A DNA stretch of 64,000 nt from Pardosa pseudoannulata (lineage: Eukaryota > Arthropoda > Arachnida > Araneae > Lycosidae), in NCBI GenBank assembly GCA_032207245.1, contig CM063509.1:951774-1015773 (forward strand). Reading direction: 5' to 3'. The first letter of the stretch is position 1; every line of letters starts with the position of its first letter. The notes under the pieces are model-generated. The model did not search any database. It was not told the DNA's origin and worked only from the letters and a program-made list of their open reading frames with translations. Made by a program: the position numbers and the translations under genes. This document shows positions 12,007 through 23,900 of the stretch, in pieces.

Positions 12007-14003
12007 AAAATTCGCAAAATTCAACTACAGAAAATTTACACTTTCGCGATTCTGCTCTTATAAACATAATGAATTATAATAAATATAGTATCAATCTCTT
12101 TGTCTTTAAAAGACCTACACGCTGATATGCATTGTTCCATGTTTCAACTGAAAATTGAGGAGTTATTTAGGTATATTTCCGAAAACAGCGGAAAATTCGC
12201 AAAATTCAACTACAGAAAATTTACACGTTCGCGATTCTGCTCTTATAAACATAATGAATTATAATAAATATAGTATCAATCTCTTTGTCTTTAAAAGACC
12301 TACACGCTGATATGCATTGTTCCATGTTTCAACAGAAAATGGAGGAGTTATTTGGGTATATTTCCGAAAACAGCGGAAAATTCGCAAAATTCAACTACAG
12401 AAAATTTCACGTTCGCGATTTTGCTCTTATAAACATAATGAATTATAATAAATATAGTATCAATCCCTTCGTCTTTAAAAGACCTACACGGTGATATGCA
12501 TTGTTCCATGTTTCAACAGAAAATGGAGGAGTTATTTGGGTATATTTCCGAAAACAGCGGAAAATTCGCAAAATTCAACTACAGAAAATTTACACGTTCG
12601 CGATTCTGCTCTTATAAACATAATGAATTATAATAAATATAGTATCAATCTCTTCGTCTTTAAAATACCTACACGGTGATATGCATTGTTCCATGTTTCA
12701 ACAGAAAATGGAGGAGTTATTTGGGTATATTTCCGAAAACAGCGGAAAATTTGCAAAATTCAACAACAGAAAATTCACACGTTCGTGATTCTGCTCTTAT
12801 AAACAGTATGAATTATAATAAATAAAGTATCAATCTCTTCGTCTTTAAAAGACCTACACGGTGATATGCATTGTTCCATGTTTCAACAGAAAATGGAGGT
12901 GTTATTTGGGTATATTTCCGAAAACAGCGGAAAATTCGCAAAATTCAACTACAGAAAATTCACACGTTCGTGATTCTGCTCTTATAAACAGAATGAATTG
13001 TAATAAATATAGTATCAATCTCTTCGTCTTTAAAAGACCTACACGGTGATATGCATTGTTCCATGTTTCAACATTAAATTGAGGTGTTATTTGGGTATAT
13101 TTCCAAAAACAGCGGAAAAATCGCAAAATTAAAATAAAGAAAATTTACACGTTCGCGATTCTGCACTTATAAACATAATGAATTATAATAAATATAGTAT
13201 CAATCTCTTCGTCTTTAAAAGACCTACACGGTGATATGCATTGTTCCATGTTTCAACATTAAATTGAGGTGTTATTTGGGTATATTTCCAAAAACAGCGG
13301 AAAAATCGCAAAATTAAAATAAAGAAAATTTACACGTTCGCGATTCTGCACTTATAAACATAATGAATTATAATAAATATAGTATCAATCTCTTCGTCTT
13401 TAAAAGACCTACACGGTGATATGCATTGTTCCATGTGTCAACAGAAAATGGAGGAGTTATTTGGGTATATTTCCGAAAACAGCGGAAAATTCGCAAAATT
13501 CAACTACAGAAAATTTACACGTTCGTGATTCTGCTCTTATAAACAGAATGAATTATAATAAATATAGTATCAATCTCTTTGTCTTTAAAAGACCTACATG
13601 GTGATATGCATTGTTCCATGTTTCAACAGAAAATGGAGGAGTTATTTGAGTATATTTCCGAAAACAGCGGAAAATTCGCAAAATTCAACTACAGAAAATT
13701 CACACGTTCCTGATTCTGTTCTTATAAACAGAATGAATTATAATAAATATAGTATCAATCTCTTCGTCTTTAAAAGACCTACACGGTGATATGCATTGTT
13801 CCATGTTTCAACAGAAAATGGAGGAGTTATTTGGGTATATTTCCGAAAACAGCGGAAAATTCGCAAATTTCAACTACAGAAAATTTACACGTTCGCGATT
13901 CTGCTCTTATAAACAGAATGAATTATAATAAATATAGTATCAATCTCTTCGTCTTTAAGAGACCTACACGTTGATATGCATTGTTCCATGTTTCAACATT
14001 AAA
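11991..14003 (+). repeat. Satellite A array, A part of composite unit 1 (about 11 monomers)
   Basis: Length is about 11 x 185 minus 22 bp, measured from the re-entry point (tttccgaaaacagcgg) to the exit point (caacattaa). The second copy carries gttatttaggtatat, and a 1-bp loss gives aaaatttcacgttcg at 12401. Two A2-type copies (caacattaaattgaggtg) follow at about 13070 and 13255. Near the end there are copies with acatggtgatatgc (about 13595) and acgttcctgattctgttc (about 13705). These markers recur in the A blocks downstream. Confidence 0.95.
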
Positions 14004-14012
14004 ACGCTATAT
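13988..14012. other. A(+)/B(+) junction at taaaacgct
   Basis: A2-type catgtttcaacattaaa meets B-type acgctatataagcaag. A few bases (ttaaaa) are compatible with both families. The identical junction occurs at 17341-17362. Confidence 0.85.
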
Positions 14013-14971
14013 AAGCAAGTGTAATGTCGAGTGCTGGAGTAGTTCGCTTAAAATCGTTTGTTTCTCAAAATTGACTTTTAGCGTCTAAACAGTCCAAATA
14101 TACAAGTTCGACGATATTAACGAAACTACTTAAAGTACGTTAATGAAACTCTCCCTTATAGCCTAAATCCGTGTTTTACGCTATTTAAGCAAGTCTAATG
14201 ACGAGAGCTTGAGTAGTTCGCTTAAATTTGCTTGTTTCTCAAAATTGACTTTTAGCGTCTAAACAGTCCAAATATACAAGTTCGACGATATTAACGAAAC
14301 TACTTAAAGTACGTTAATGAAACTCTCTAGTATAGCCTAAAACCGTGTTTTACGCTATATAAGCAAGTCTAATGTCGAGTGCTTGAGTAGTTCGCTTAAA
14401 TTTGCTTGTTTCTCAAAATTGACTTTTAGCGTCTAAACAGTCCAAATATACAAGTTCGACGATATTAACGAAACTACTTAAAGTACGTTAATGAAACTTC
14501 CTAGTATAGCCTAAAACCGTGTTTTACGCTATATAAGCAAGTCTAATGACGAGAGCTTGAGTAGTTCGCTTAAATTTGCTTGTTTCTCAAAATTGACTTT
14601 TAGCGTCTAAACAGTCCAAATATACAAGTTCGACGATATTAACGAAACTACTTAAAGTACGTTAATGAAACTCTCTAGTATAGCCTAAAACCGTGTTTTA
14701 CGCTATTTAAGCAAGTCTAATGACGAGAGCTTGAGTAGTTCGCTTAAATTTGCTTGTTTCTCAAAATTGACTTTTAGCGTCTAAACAGTCCAAATATACA
14801 AGTTCGACGATATTAACGAAACTACTTAAAGTACGTTAATGAAACTCTCTAGTATAGCCTAAAACCGTGTTTTACGCTATTTAAGCAAGTCTAATGACGA
14901 GAGCTTGAGTAGTTCGCTTAAATTTGCTTGTTTCTCAAAATTGACTTTTAGCGTCTAAACAGTCCAAATAT
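14004..14971 (+). repeat. Satellite B array 3, B part of composite unit 1 (about 5.6 monomers)
   Basis: 968 bp, or 5 x 174 + 98. The first copy has private markers (agtgtaatgtcgagtgctgg, aaaatcgtttg, and ctctcccttatagcctaaatc), all of which recur in array 4 at the same relative position. This shows the two blocks are copies of one another. The remaining copies are standard. Confidence 0.95.
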
Positions 14972-14985
14972 TCCCGAAAACAGCG
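14962..14985. other. B/A(+) junction at ccaaatat/tcccg
   Basis: B-type cagtccaaatat runs into A-type cccgaaaacagcgg. It uses the same phase as the borders at 11990 and 18320. One base differs from the usual tttccg. Confidence 0.85.
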
Positions 14986-17354
14986 GAAAATTCGCAAAAT
15001 TCAACTACAGAAAATTTACACTTTCGCGATTCTGCTCTTATAAACAGAATGAATTATAATAAATATAGTATCAATCTCTTCTTCTTTAAGAGACCTACAC
15101 GGTGATATGCATTGTTCCATGTTTCAACAGAAAATGGAGGAGTTATTTAGGTATATTTCCGAAAACAGCGGAAAATTCGCAAAATTCAACTACAGAAAAT
15201 TTACACGTTCGCGATTCTGCTCTTATAAACAGAATGAATTATAATAAATATAGTATCAATCTCTTCGTCTTTAAAAGACCTACACAGTGATATGCATTGT
15301 TCCATGTTTCAACATTAAATTGAGGAGTTATTTGGGTATATTTCCGAAAACAGCGGAAAATTCGCAAAATTCAACTACAGAAAATTTACACGTTCGCGAT
15401 TCTGCTCTTATAAACAGAATGAATTATAATAAATATAGTATCAATCTCTTCGTCTTTAAGAGATATACACGATGATATGCATTGTTCCATGTTTCAACAG
15501 AAAATGGAGGAGTTATTTGGGTATATTTCCGAAAACAGCGGAAAATTCGCAAAATTCAACTACAGAAAATTCACACGTTCGCGATTCTGCTCTTATAAAC
15601 ATAATGAATTATAATAAATATAGTATCAATCTCTTCGTCTTTAAAAGACCTACACGGTGATATGCATTGTTCCATGTTTCAACAGAAAATGGAGGAGTTA
15701 TTTGGGTATATTTCCGAAAACAGCGGAAAATTCGCAAAATTCAACTACAGAAAATTCACACGTTCGTGATTCTGCTCTTATAAACAGAATGAATTATAAT
15801 AAATATAGTATCAATCTCTTCGTCTTTAAAAGACCTACACGGTGATATGCATTGTTCCATGTTTCCACAATAAATTGAGGTGTTATTTGGGTATATTTCC
15901 AAAAACAGCGGAAAAATCGCAAAATTAAAATAAAGAAAATTTACACGTTCGCGATTCTGCTCTTATAAACATAATGAATTATAATAAATATAGTATCAAT
16001 CTCTTCGTCTTTAAAAGACCTACACGGTGATATGCATTGTTCAATGTTTCAACATTAAATTGAGGTGTTATTTGGGTATATTTCCAAAAACAGCGGAAAA
16101 ATCGCAAAATTAAAATAAAGAAAATTTACACGTTCGCGATTCTGCACTTATAAACATAATGAATTATAATAAATATAGTATCAATCTCTTCGTCTTTAAA
16201 AGACCTACACGGTGATATGCATTGTTCCATGTTTCAACAGAAAATGGAGGAGTTATTTGGGTATATTTCCGAAAACAGCGGAAAAATCGCAAAATTCAAC
16301 TACAGAAAATTTACACGTTCGTGATTCTGCTCTTATAAACAGAATGAATTATAATAAATATAGTATCAATCTCTTCGTCTTTAAAAGACCTACATGGTGA
16401 TATGCATTGTTCCATGTTTCAACAGAAAATGGAGGAGTTATTTGAGTATATTTCCGAAAACAGCGGAAAATTCGCAAAATTCAACTGCAGAAAATTTACA
16501 CGTTCCTGATTCTGTTCTTATAAACAGAATGAATTATAATAAATATAGTATCAATCTCTTCGTCTTTAAAAGACCTACACGGTGATATGCATTGTTCCAT
16601 GTTTCAACAGAAAATGGAGGAGTTATTTGGGTATATTTCCGAAAACAGCGGAAAATTCGCAAAATTCAACTACAGAAAATTTACACGTTCGCGATTCTGC
16701 TCTTATAAACAGAATGAATTATAATAAATATAGTATCAATCTCTTTGTCTTTAAAAGACCTACACGGTGATATGCATTGTTCCATGTTTCAACAGAAAAT
16801 GGAGGAGTTATTTGGGTATATTTCCGAAAACAGCGGAAAATTCGCAAAATTCAACTACAGAAAATTCACACGTTCGTGATTCTGCTCTTATAAACAGAAT
16901 GAATTATAATAAATATAGTATCAATCTCTTTGTCTTTAAAAGACCTACACGGTGATATGCATTGTTCCATGTTTCAACAGAAAATGGAGGAGTTATTTGG
17001 GTATATTTCCGAAAACAGCGGAAAATTCGCAAAATTCAACTACAGAAAATTCACACGTTCGCGATTCTGCTCTTATAAACAGAATGAATTATAATAAATA
17101 TAGTATCAATCTCTTCGTCTTTAAGAGACCTACACGGTGATATGCATTGTTCCATGTTTCAACAGAAAATGGAGGAGTTATTTTGGTATATTTCCGAAAA
17201 CAGCGGAAAATTCGCAAATTTCAACTACAGAAAATTTACACTTTCGCGATTCTGCTCTTATAAACAGAATGAATTATAATAAATATAGTATCAATCTCTT
17301 CGTCTTTAAGAGACCTACACGTTGATATGCATTGTTCCATGTTTCAACATTAAA
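14972..17354 (+). repeat. Satellite A array, A part of composite unit 2 (about 13 monomers)
   Basis: Length is about 13 x 185 minus 22 bp. It shares with 11991-14003 the ttaggtat second copy, the pair of A2-type copies (here about 15865 and 16050), the acatggtgatatgc copy (about 16392), the cctgattctgttc copy (about 16505) and the last copy with gcaaatttcaac. The offset between matching markers is 2796 bp before, and 3351 bp after, three extra monomers (about 16582-17136). Unequal exchange or slippage must have added or removed 3 x 185 bp in one copy. Confidence 0.95.
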
Positions 17355-17362
17355 ACGCTATA
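17341..17362. other. A(+)/B(+) junction, copy of the one near 14004
   Basis: gtttcaacattaaaacgcta is identical to the 14004 junction, including the following B variants. The duplicated composite unit therefore includes the border itself. Confidence 0.85.
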
Positions 17363-18320
17363 TAAGCAAGTGTAATGTCGAGTGCTGGAGTAGTTCGCTT
17401 AAAATCGTTTGTTTCTCAAAATTGACTTTTAGCGTCTAAACAGGCCAAATATACAAGTTCGACGATATTAACGAAAGTACTTAAAGTACGTTAATGAAAC
17501 TCTCCCTTATAGCCTAAATCCGTGTTTTACGCTATACAAGCAAGTCTAATGACGAGAGCTTGAGTAGTTCGCTTAAATTTGCTTGTTTCTCAAAATTGAC
17601 TTTTAGCGTCTAAACAGTCCAAATATACAAGTTCGACGATATTAACGAAACTACTTAAAGTACGTTAATGAAACTCTCTAGTATAGCCTAAAACCGTGTT
17701 TTACGCTATATAAGCAAGTCTAATGACGAGAGCTTGAGTAGTTCGCTTAAATTTGCTTGTTTCTCAAAATTGACTTTTAGCGTCTAAACAGTCCAAATAT
17801 ACAAGTTCGACGATATTAACGAAACTACTTAAAGTACGTTAATGAAACTCTAGTATAGCCTAAAACCGTGTTTTACGCTATATAAGCAAGTCTAATGACG
17901 AGAGCTTGAGTAGTTCGCTTAAATTTGCTTGTTTCTCAAAATTGACTTTTAGCGTCTAAACAGTCCAAATATACAAGTTCGACGATATTAACGAAACTAC
18001 TTAAAGTACGTTAATGAAACTCTCTAGTATAGCCTAAAACCGTGTTTTACGCTATTTAAGCAAGTCTAATGACGAGAGCTTGAGTAGTTCGCTTAAATTT
18101 GCTTGTTTCTCAAAATTGACTTTTAGCGTCTAAACAGTCCAAATATACAAGTTCGACGATATTAACGAAACTACTTAAAGTACGTTAATGAAACTCTCTA
18201 GTATAGCCTAAAACCGTGTTTTACGCTATTTAAGCAAGTCTAATGACGAGAGCTTGAGTAGTTCGCTTAAAATCGCTTGTTTCTCAAAATTGACTTTTAG
18301 CGTCTAAACAGGCCAAATAT
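17355..18320 (+). repeat. Satellite B array 4, B part of composite unit 2 (about 5.6 monomers)
   Basis: 966 bp with the same start phase, end phase and first-copy markers as array 3. It carries one 2-bp deletion (gaaactctagtatag near 17845). It ends with caggccaaatat, like array 2, whereas array 3 ends with cagtcc. Relative offset to array 3 is about 3350 bp. Confidence 0.95.
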
Positions 18321-18335
18321 ATTTCCGAAAACAGC
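18308..18335. other. B/A(+) junction at ccaaatat/atttccg
   Basis: B-type caggccaaatat is followed by A-type atttccgaaaacagcgg. Same phase as the borders near 11990 and 14971. Confidence 0.85.
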
Positions 18336-20684
18336 GGAAAATTAGCAAAATTCAACTACAGAAAATTTACACTTTCGCGATTCTGCTCTTATAAACAGAA
18401 TGAATTATAATAAATATAGTATCAATCTCTTCGTCTTTAAGAGACCTACACGGTGATATGCATTGTTCCATGTTTCAACTGAAAATGGAGGAGTTATTTA
18501 GGTATATTTCCGAAAACAGCGGAAAATTCGCAAAATTCAACTACAGAAAATTTACACGTTCGCGATTCTGCTCTTATAAACATAATGAATTATAATAAAT
18601 ATAGTATCAATCTCTTCGTCTTTAAAAGACCTACACAGTGATATGCATTGTTCCATGTTTCAACAGAAAATGGAGGAGTTATTTGGGTATATTTCCGAAA
18701 ACAGCGGAAAATTCGCAAAATTCAACTACAGAAAATTTCACGTTCGCGATTCTGCTCTTATAAACATAATGAATTATAATAAAAATAGTATCAATCTCTT
18801 CGTCTTTAAAAGACCTACACCGTGATATGCATTGTTCCATGTTTCAACAGAAAATTTAGGAGTTATTTGGGTATATTTCCGAAAACAGCGGAAAATTCGC
18901 AAAATTCAACTACAGAAAATTTACACGTTCGCGATTCTGCTCTTATAAACATAATGAATTATAATAAATATAGTATCAATCTTTTCGTTTTTAAAAGACC
19001 TACACGGTGATATGCATTGTTCCATGTTTCAACAGAAAATGGAGGAGTTATTTGGGTATATTTCCGAAAACAGCGGAAAATTCGCAAAATTCAACTACAG
19101 AAAATTTACACGTTCGTGATTCTGCTCTTATAAACAGAATGAATTATAATAAATATAGTATCAATCTCTTCGTCTTTAAAAGACCTACACGGTGATATGC
19201 ATTGTTCCATGTTTCAACAGAAAATGGAGGAGTTATTTGGGTATATTTCCGAAAAACGCGGAAAATTCGCAAAATTCAACTACAGAAAATTTACACGTTC
19301 GTGATTCTGCTCTTATAAACAGAATGAATTATAATAAATATAGTATCAATCTCTTCGTCTTTAAAAGACCTACACGGTGATATGCATTGTTCCATGTTTC
19401 AACATTAAATTGAGGTGTTATTTGGGTATATTTCCAAAAACAGCGGAAAAATCGCAAAATTAAAATAAAGAAAATTTACACGTTCGCGATTCTGCACTTA
19501 TAAACATAATGAATTATAATAAATATAGTATCAATCTCTTCGTCTTTAAAAGACCTACACGGTGATATGCATTGTTCCATGTTTCAACAGAAAATGGAGG
19601 TGTTATTTGGGTATATTTCCGAAAACAGCGGAAAATTCGCAAAATTCAACTACAGAAAATTTACACGTTCGCGATTCTGCTCTTATAAACAGAATGAATT
19701 ATAATAAATATAGTATCAATCTCTTCGTCTTTAAAAGACCTACACGGTGATATGCATTGTTCCATGTTTCAACAGAAAATGGAGGAGTTATTTGAGTATA
19801 TTTCCGAAAACAGCGGAAAATTCGCAAAATTCAACTACAGAAAATTTACACGTTCGTGATTCTGCTCTTATAAACAGAATGAATTATAATAAATATAGTA
19901 TCAATCTCTTTGTCTTTAAAAGACCTACACGGTGATATGCATTGTTCCATGTTTCAACAGAAAATGGAGGAGTTATTTGAGTATATTTCCGAAAACAGCG
20001 GAAAATTCGCAAAATTCAACTACAGAAAATTCACACGTTCGTGATTCTGCTCTTATAAACAGAATGAATTATAATAAATATAGTATCAATCTCTTCGTCT
20101 TTAAGAGACCTACACGGTGATATGCATTGTTCCATGTTTCAACAGAAAATGGAGGAGTTATTTGGGTATATTTCCGAAAACAGCGGAAAATTCGCAAAAT
20201 TCAACTACAGAAAATTTACACTTTCGCGATTCTGCTCTTATAAACAGAATGAATTATAATAAATATAGTATCAATCTCTTCGTCTTTAAGAGACCTACAC
20301 GGTGATATGCATTGTTCCATGTTTCAACAGAAAATGGAGGAGTTTTTTTGGTATATTTCCGAAAACAGCGGAAAATTCGCAAATTTCAACTACAGAAAAT
20401 TTACACGTTCGTGATTCTGCTCTTATAAACAGAATGAATTATATAAATATAGTATCAATCTCTTCGTCTTTAAAAGACCTACACGGTGATATGCATTGTT
20501 CCATGTTTCAACAGAAAATGGAAAAGTTATTTGGGTATATTTCCGAAAACAGCGGAAAATTCGCAAAATTCAACTACAGAAAATTTCACCGTTCGCGATT
20601 CTTTTAAAACGAATGAATTATAATAAATATATTAATCTCTTGTCTTTAAGAGACCTAACGTGATTGCATTTCCTGTTTAAAATT
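18321..20684 (+). repeat. Satellite A array, A part of composite unit 3 (about 12.8 monomers)
   Basis: The early copies match 11991-12680: caactgaaaatggagg with gttatttaggtatat near 18480, and the 1-bp loss aaaatttcacgttcg at 18732, which is 6331 bp from its twin at 12401. Later there is one A2-type copy (about 19405), two copies with ttatttgagtatat, and a gcaaatttcaac copy near the end. The final 85 bp (from about 20600) are full of small deletions. Confidence 0.93.
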
Positions 20685-20919
20685 ACGCTATATAAGCAAG
20701 TCTAATGACGAGAGCTTGAGTAGATTCGCTTAAATTTGCTTGTTTCTCAAAATTGACATTTTAGCGTCCAAAACAGTTTTTATACAAGTTCGACGATATT
20801 AACGAATCGACTTAAAGTACGTTAATGAAACTCTCTAGTATTAAACCGTGTTTTATGCTATTATAAGCAGTCTAATGACAAGAGCTTGAGTAGTTCGCTT
20901 AAAATGCTTGTTTTCAAAA
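20600..20919. other. Indel-rich breakpoint zone with a satellite B remnant (20685-20919)
   Basis: Across about 320 bp both satellites show many 1-6 base gains and losses not seen elsewhere in the window. The A part reads gattcttttaaaacgaatg where the consensus has gattctgctcttataaacag. The B part, about 1.35 monomers starting at the usual acgctatataagcaag phase, has gtagattcgct, attgacattttagcgtcc and tctagtattaaaccgtg. It ends at ttttcaaaat, where A resumes in the opposite orientation (ataccaaataactcc). Either old, unhomogenised edge sequence or poor assembly consensus could cause this. Confidence 0.75.
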
Positions 20920-23900
20920 TATACCAAATAACTCCTCCATTTTCTGTTGAAACATGGAACAATGCATATCACCGTGTAGGTCTCTTAAAGACGAAGAGAT
21001 TGATACTATATTTATTATAATTCATTATGTTTATAAGAGCAGAATCGCGAACGTGTAAATTTTCTGTATTTGAATTTTGCGAATTTTCCGCTGTTTTCGG
21101 AAATATACCCAAATAACTCCTCCATTTTCTGTTGAAACATGGAACAATGCATATCACCGTGTAGGTCTTTTAAAGACGAAGAGATTGATACTATATTTAT
21201 TATAATTCATTCTGTTTATAAGAGCAGAATCGCGAACGTGTAAATTTTCTGTAGTTGAATTTTGCGAATTTTCCGCTGTTTTCGGAAATATACCCAAATA
21301 ACTCCTCCATTTTCTGTTGAAACATGGAACAATGCATATCACCGTGTAGGTCTTTTAAAGACGAAGAGATTGATACTATATTTATTATAATTCATTATGT
21401 TTATAAGAGCAGAATCGCGAACGTGTAAATTTTCTGTAGTTGAATTTTGCGAATTTTCCGCTGTTTTCGGAAATATACCCAAATAACTCCTCCATTTTCT
21501 GTTGAAACATGGAACAATGCATATCACCGTGTAGGTCTTTTAAAGACGAAGGGATTGATACTATATTTATTATAATTCATTACGTTTATAAGAGCAGAAT
21601 CGCGAACTTGTAAATTTTCTGTAGTTGAATTTTGCGAATTTTCCGCTGTTTTCGGAAATATACCCAAATAACTCCTCAATTTAATGTTGAAACATGGAAC
21701 AATGCATATCACCGTGTAGGTCTCTTAAAGACGAAGAGATTGATACTATATTTATTATAATTCATTATGTTTATAAGAGCAGAATCGCGAACGTGTAAAT
21801 TTTCTGTAGTTGAATTTTGCGAATTTTCCGCTGTTTTCGGAAATATACCCAAATAACTCCTCCATTTTCTGTTGAAACATGGAACAATGCATATCACCGT
21901 GTAGGTCTTTTAAAGACGAAGAGATTGATACTATATTTATTATAATTCATTATGTTTATAAGAGCAGAATCGCGAACGTGTAAATTTTCTGTAGTTGAAT
22001 TTTGCGAATTTTCCGCTGTTTTCGGAAATATACCCAAATAACTCCTCCATTTTCTGTTGAAACATGGAACAATGCATATCACCGTGTAGGTCTTTTAAAG
22101 ACGAAGAGATTGATACTATATTTATTATAATTCATTATGTATATAAGAGAAGAATAGCGAACGTGTAAATTTTCTGTAGTTGAATTTTGCGAATTTTCCG
22201 CTGTTTTCGGAAATATACCCAAATAACTCCTCCATTTTCTGTTGAAACATGGAACAATGCATATCACCGTGTAGGTCTCTTAAAGACGAAGAGATTGATA
22301 CTATATTTATTATAATTCATTCTGTCTATAAGAGCAGAATCGCGAACGTGTAAATTTTCTGTAGTTGAATTTTGCGAATTTCCGCTTTTTTCGGAAATAT
22401 ACCCAAATAACTCCTCCATTTTCTGTTGAAACATGGAACAATGCATATCAGCGTGTAGGTCTCTTAAAGACGAAGAGATTGATACTATATTTATTATAAT
22501 TCATTATGTTTATAAGAGCAGAATCGCGAACGTGTAAATTTTCTGTAGTTGAATTTTGCGAATTTTCCGCTGTTTTCGGAAATATACCCAAATAACTCCT
22601 CCATTTTCTGTTGAAACATGGAACAATGCATATCACCGTGTAGGTCTTTAAAAAACGAAGAGATTGATACTATATTTATTATAATTCATTATGTTTATAA
22701 GAGCAGAATCGCGAACGTGTAAATTTTCTGTAGTTGAATTTTGCGAATTTTCCGCTGTTTTCGGAAATATACCCAAATAACTCCTCCATTTTCTGTTGAA
22801 ACATGGAACAATGCATATCACCGTGTAGGTCTCTTAAAGACGAAGAGATTGATACTATATTTATTATAATTCATTCTGTTTATAAGAGCAGAAACGCGAA
22901 AGTGTAAATTTTCTGTAGTTGAATTTTGCGAATTTTCCGCTGTTTTCGGAAATATACCCAAATAACTCCTCCATTTTCTGTTGAAACATGGAACAATGCA
23001 TATCACCGTGTAGGTCTTTTAAAGACGAAGAGTTTGATACTATATTTATTATAATTCATTCTGTTTATAAGAGCAGAATCGCGAACGTGTAAATTTTCTG
23101 TAGTTGAATTTTGCGAATTTTCCGCTGTTTTCGGAAATATACCCAAATAACTCCTCCATTTTCTGTTGAAACATGGAACAATGCATATCACCGTGTAGGT
23201 CTTTAAAAACGAAGAGATTGATACTATATTTATTATAATTCATTCTGTTTATAAGAGCAGAATCGCGAACGTGTAAATTTTCTGTAGTTGAATTTTGCGA
23301 ATTTTCCGCTGTTTTCGGAAATATACCCAAATAACTCCTCCATTTTCTGTTGAAACATGGAACAATGCATATCACCGTGTAGGTCTCTTAAAGACGAAGA
23401 GATTGATACTATATTTATTATAATTCATTCTGTTTATAAGAGCAGAATCGCGAAAGTGTAAATTTTCTGTAGTTGAATTTTGCGAATTTTCCGCTGTTTT
23501 CGGAAATATACCCAAATAACTCCTCCATTTTCTGTTGAAATATGGAACAATGCATATCACCGTGTAGGTCTCTTAAAGACGAAGAGATTGATACTATATT
23601 TATTATAATTCATTCTGTTTATAAGAGCAGAATCGCGAAAGTGTAAATTTTCTGTAGTTGAATTTTGCGAATTTTCCGCTGTTTTCGGAAATATACCCAA
23701 ATAACTCCTCCATTTTCTGTTGAAACATGGAACAATGCATATCACCGTGTAGGTCTTTTAAAGACGAAGAGATTGATACTATATTTATTATAATTCATTA
23801 TGTTTATAAGAGCAGAATCGCGAACGTGTAAATTTTCTGTAGTTGAATTTTGCGAATTTTCCGCTGTTTTCGGAAATATACCCAAATAACTCCTCCATTT

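Noticed and set aside
14004..14971. Satellite B array as a transposable element with terminal repeats
   Set aside because: No terminal inverted repeat, no coding capacity, and its length varies by whole monomers between insertions. The fixed borders are better described as recombination junctions or copies of one junction.
20302..20607. Longer frames of 93-123 codons (also near 23049, 36188, 37135, 39229 and 50496)
   Set aside because: Each arises where a 1-2 bp indel joins two monomer frames; the protein is just two overlapping readings of the same satellite.
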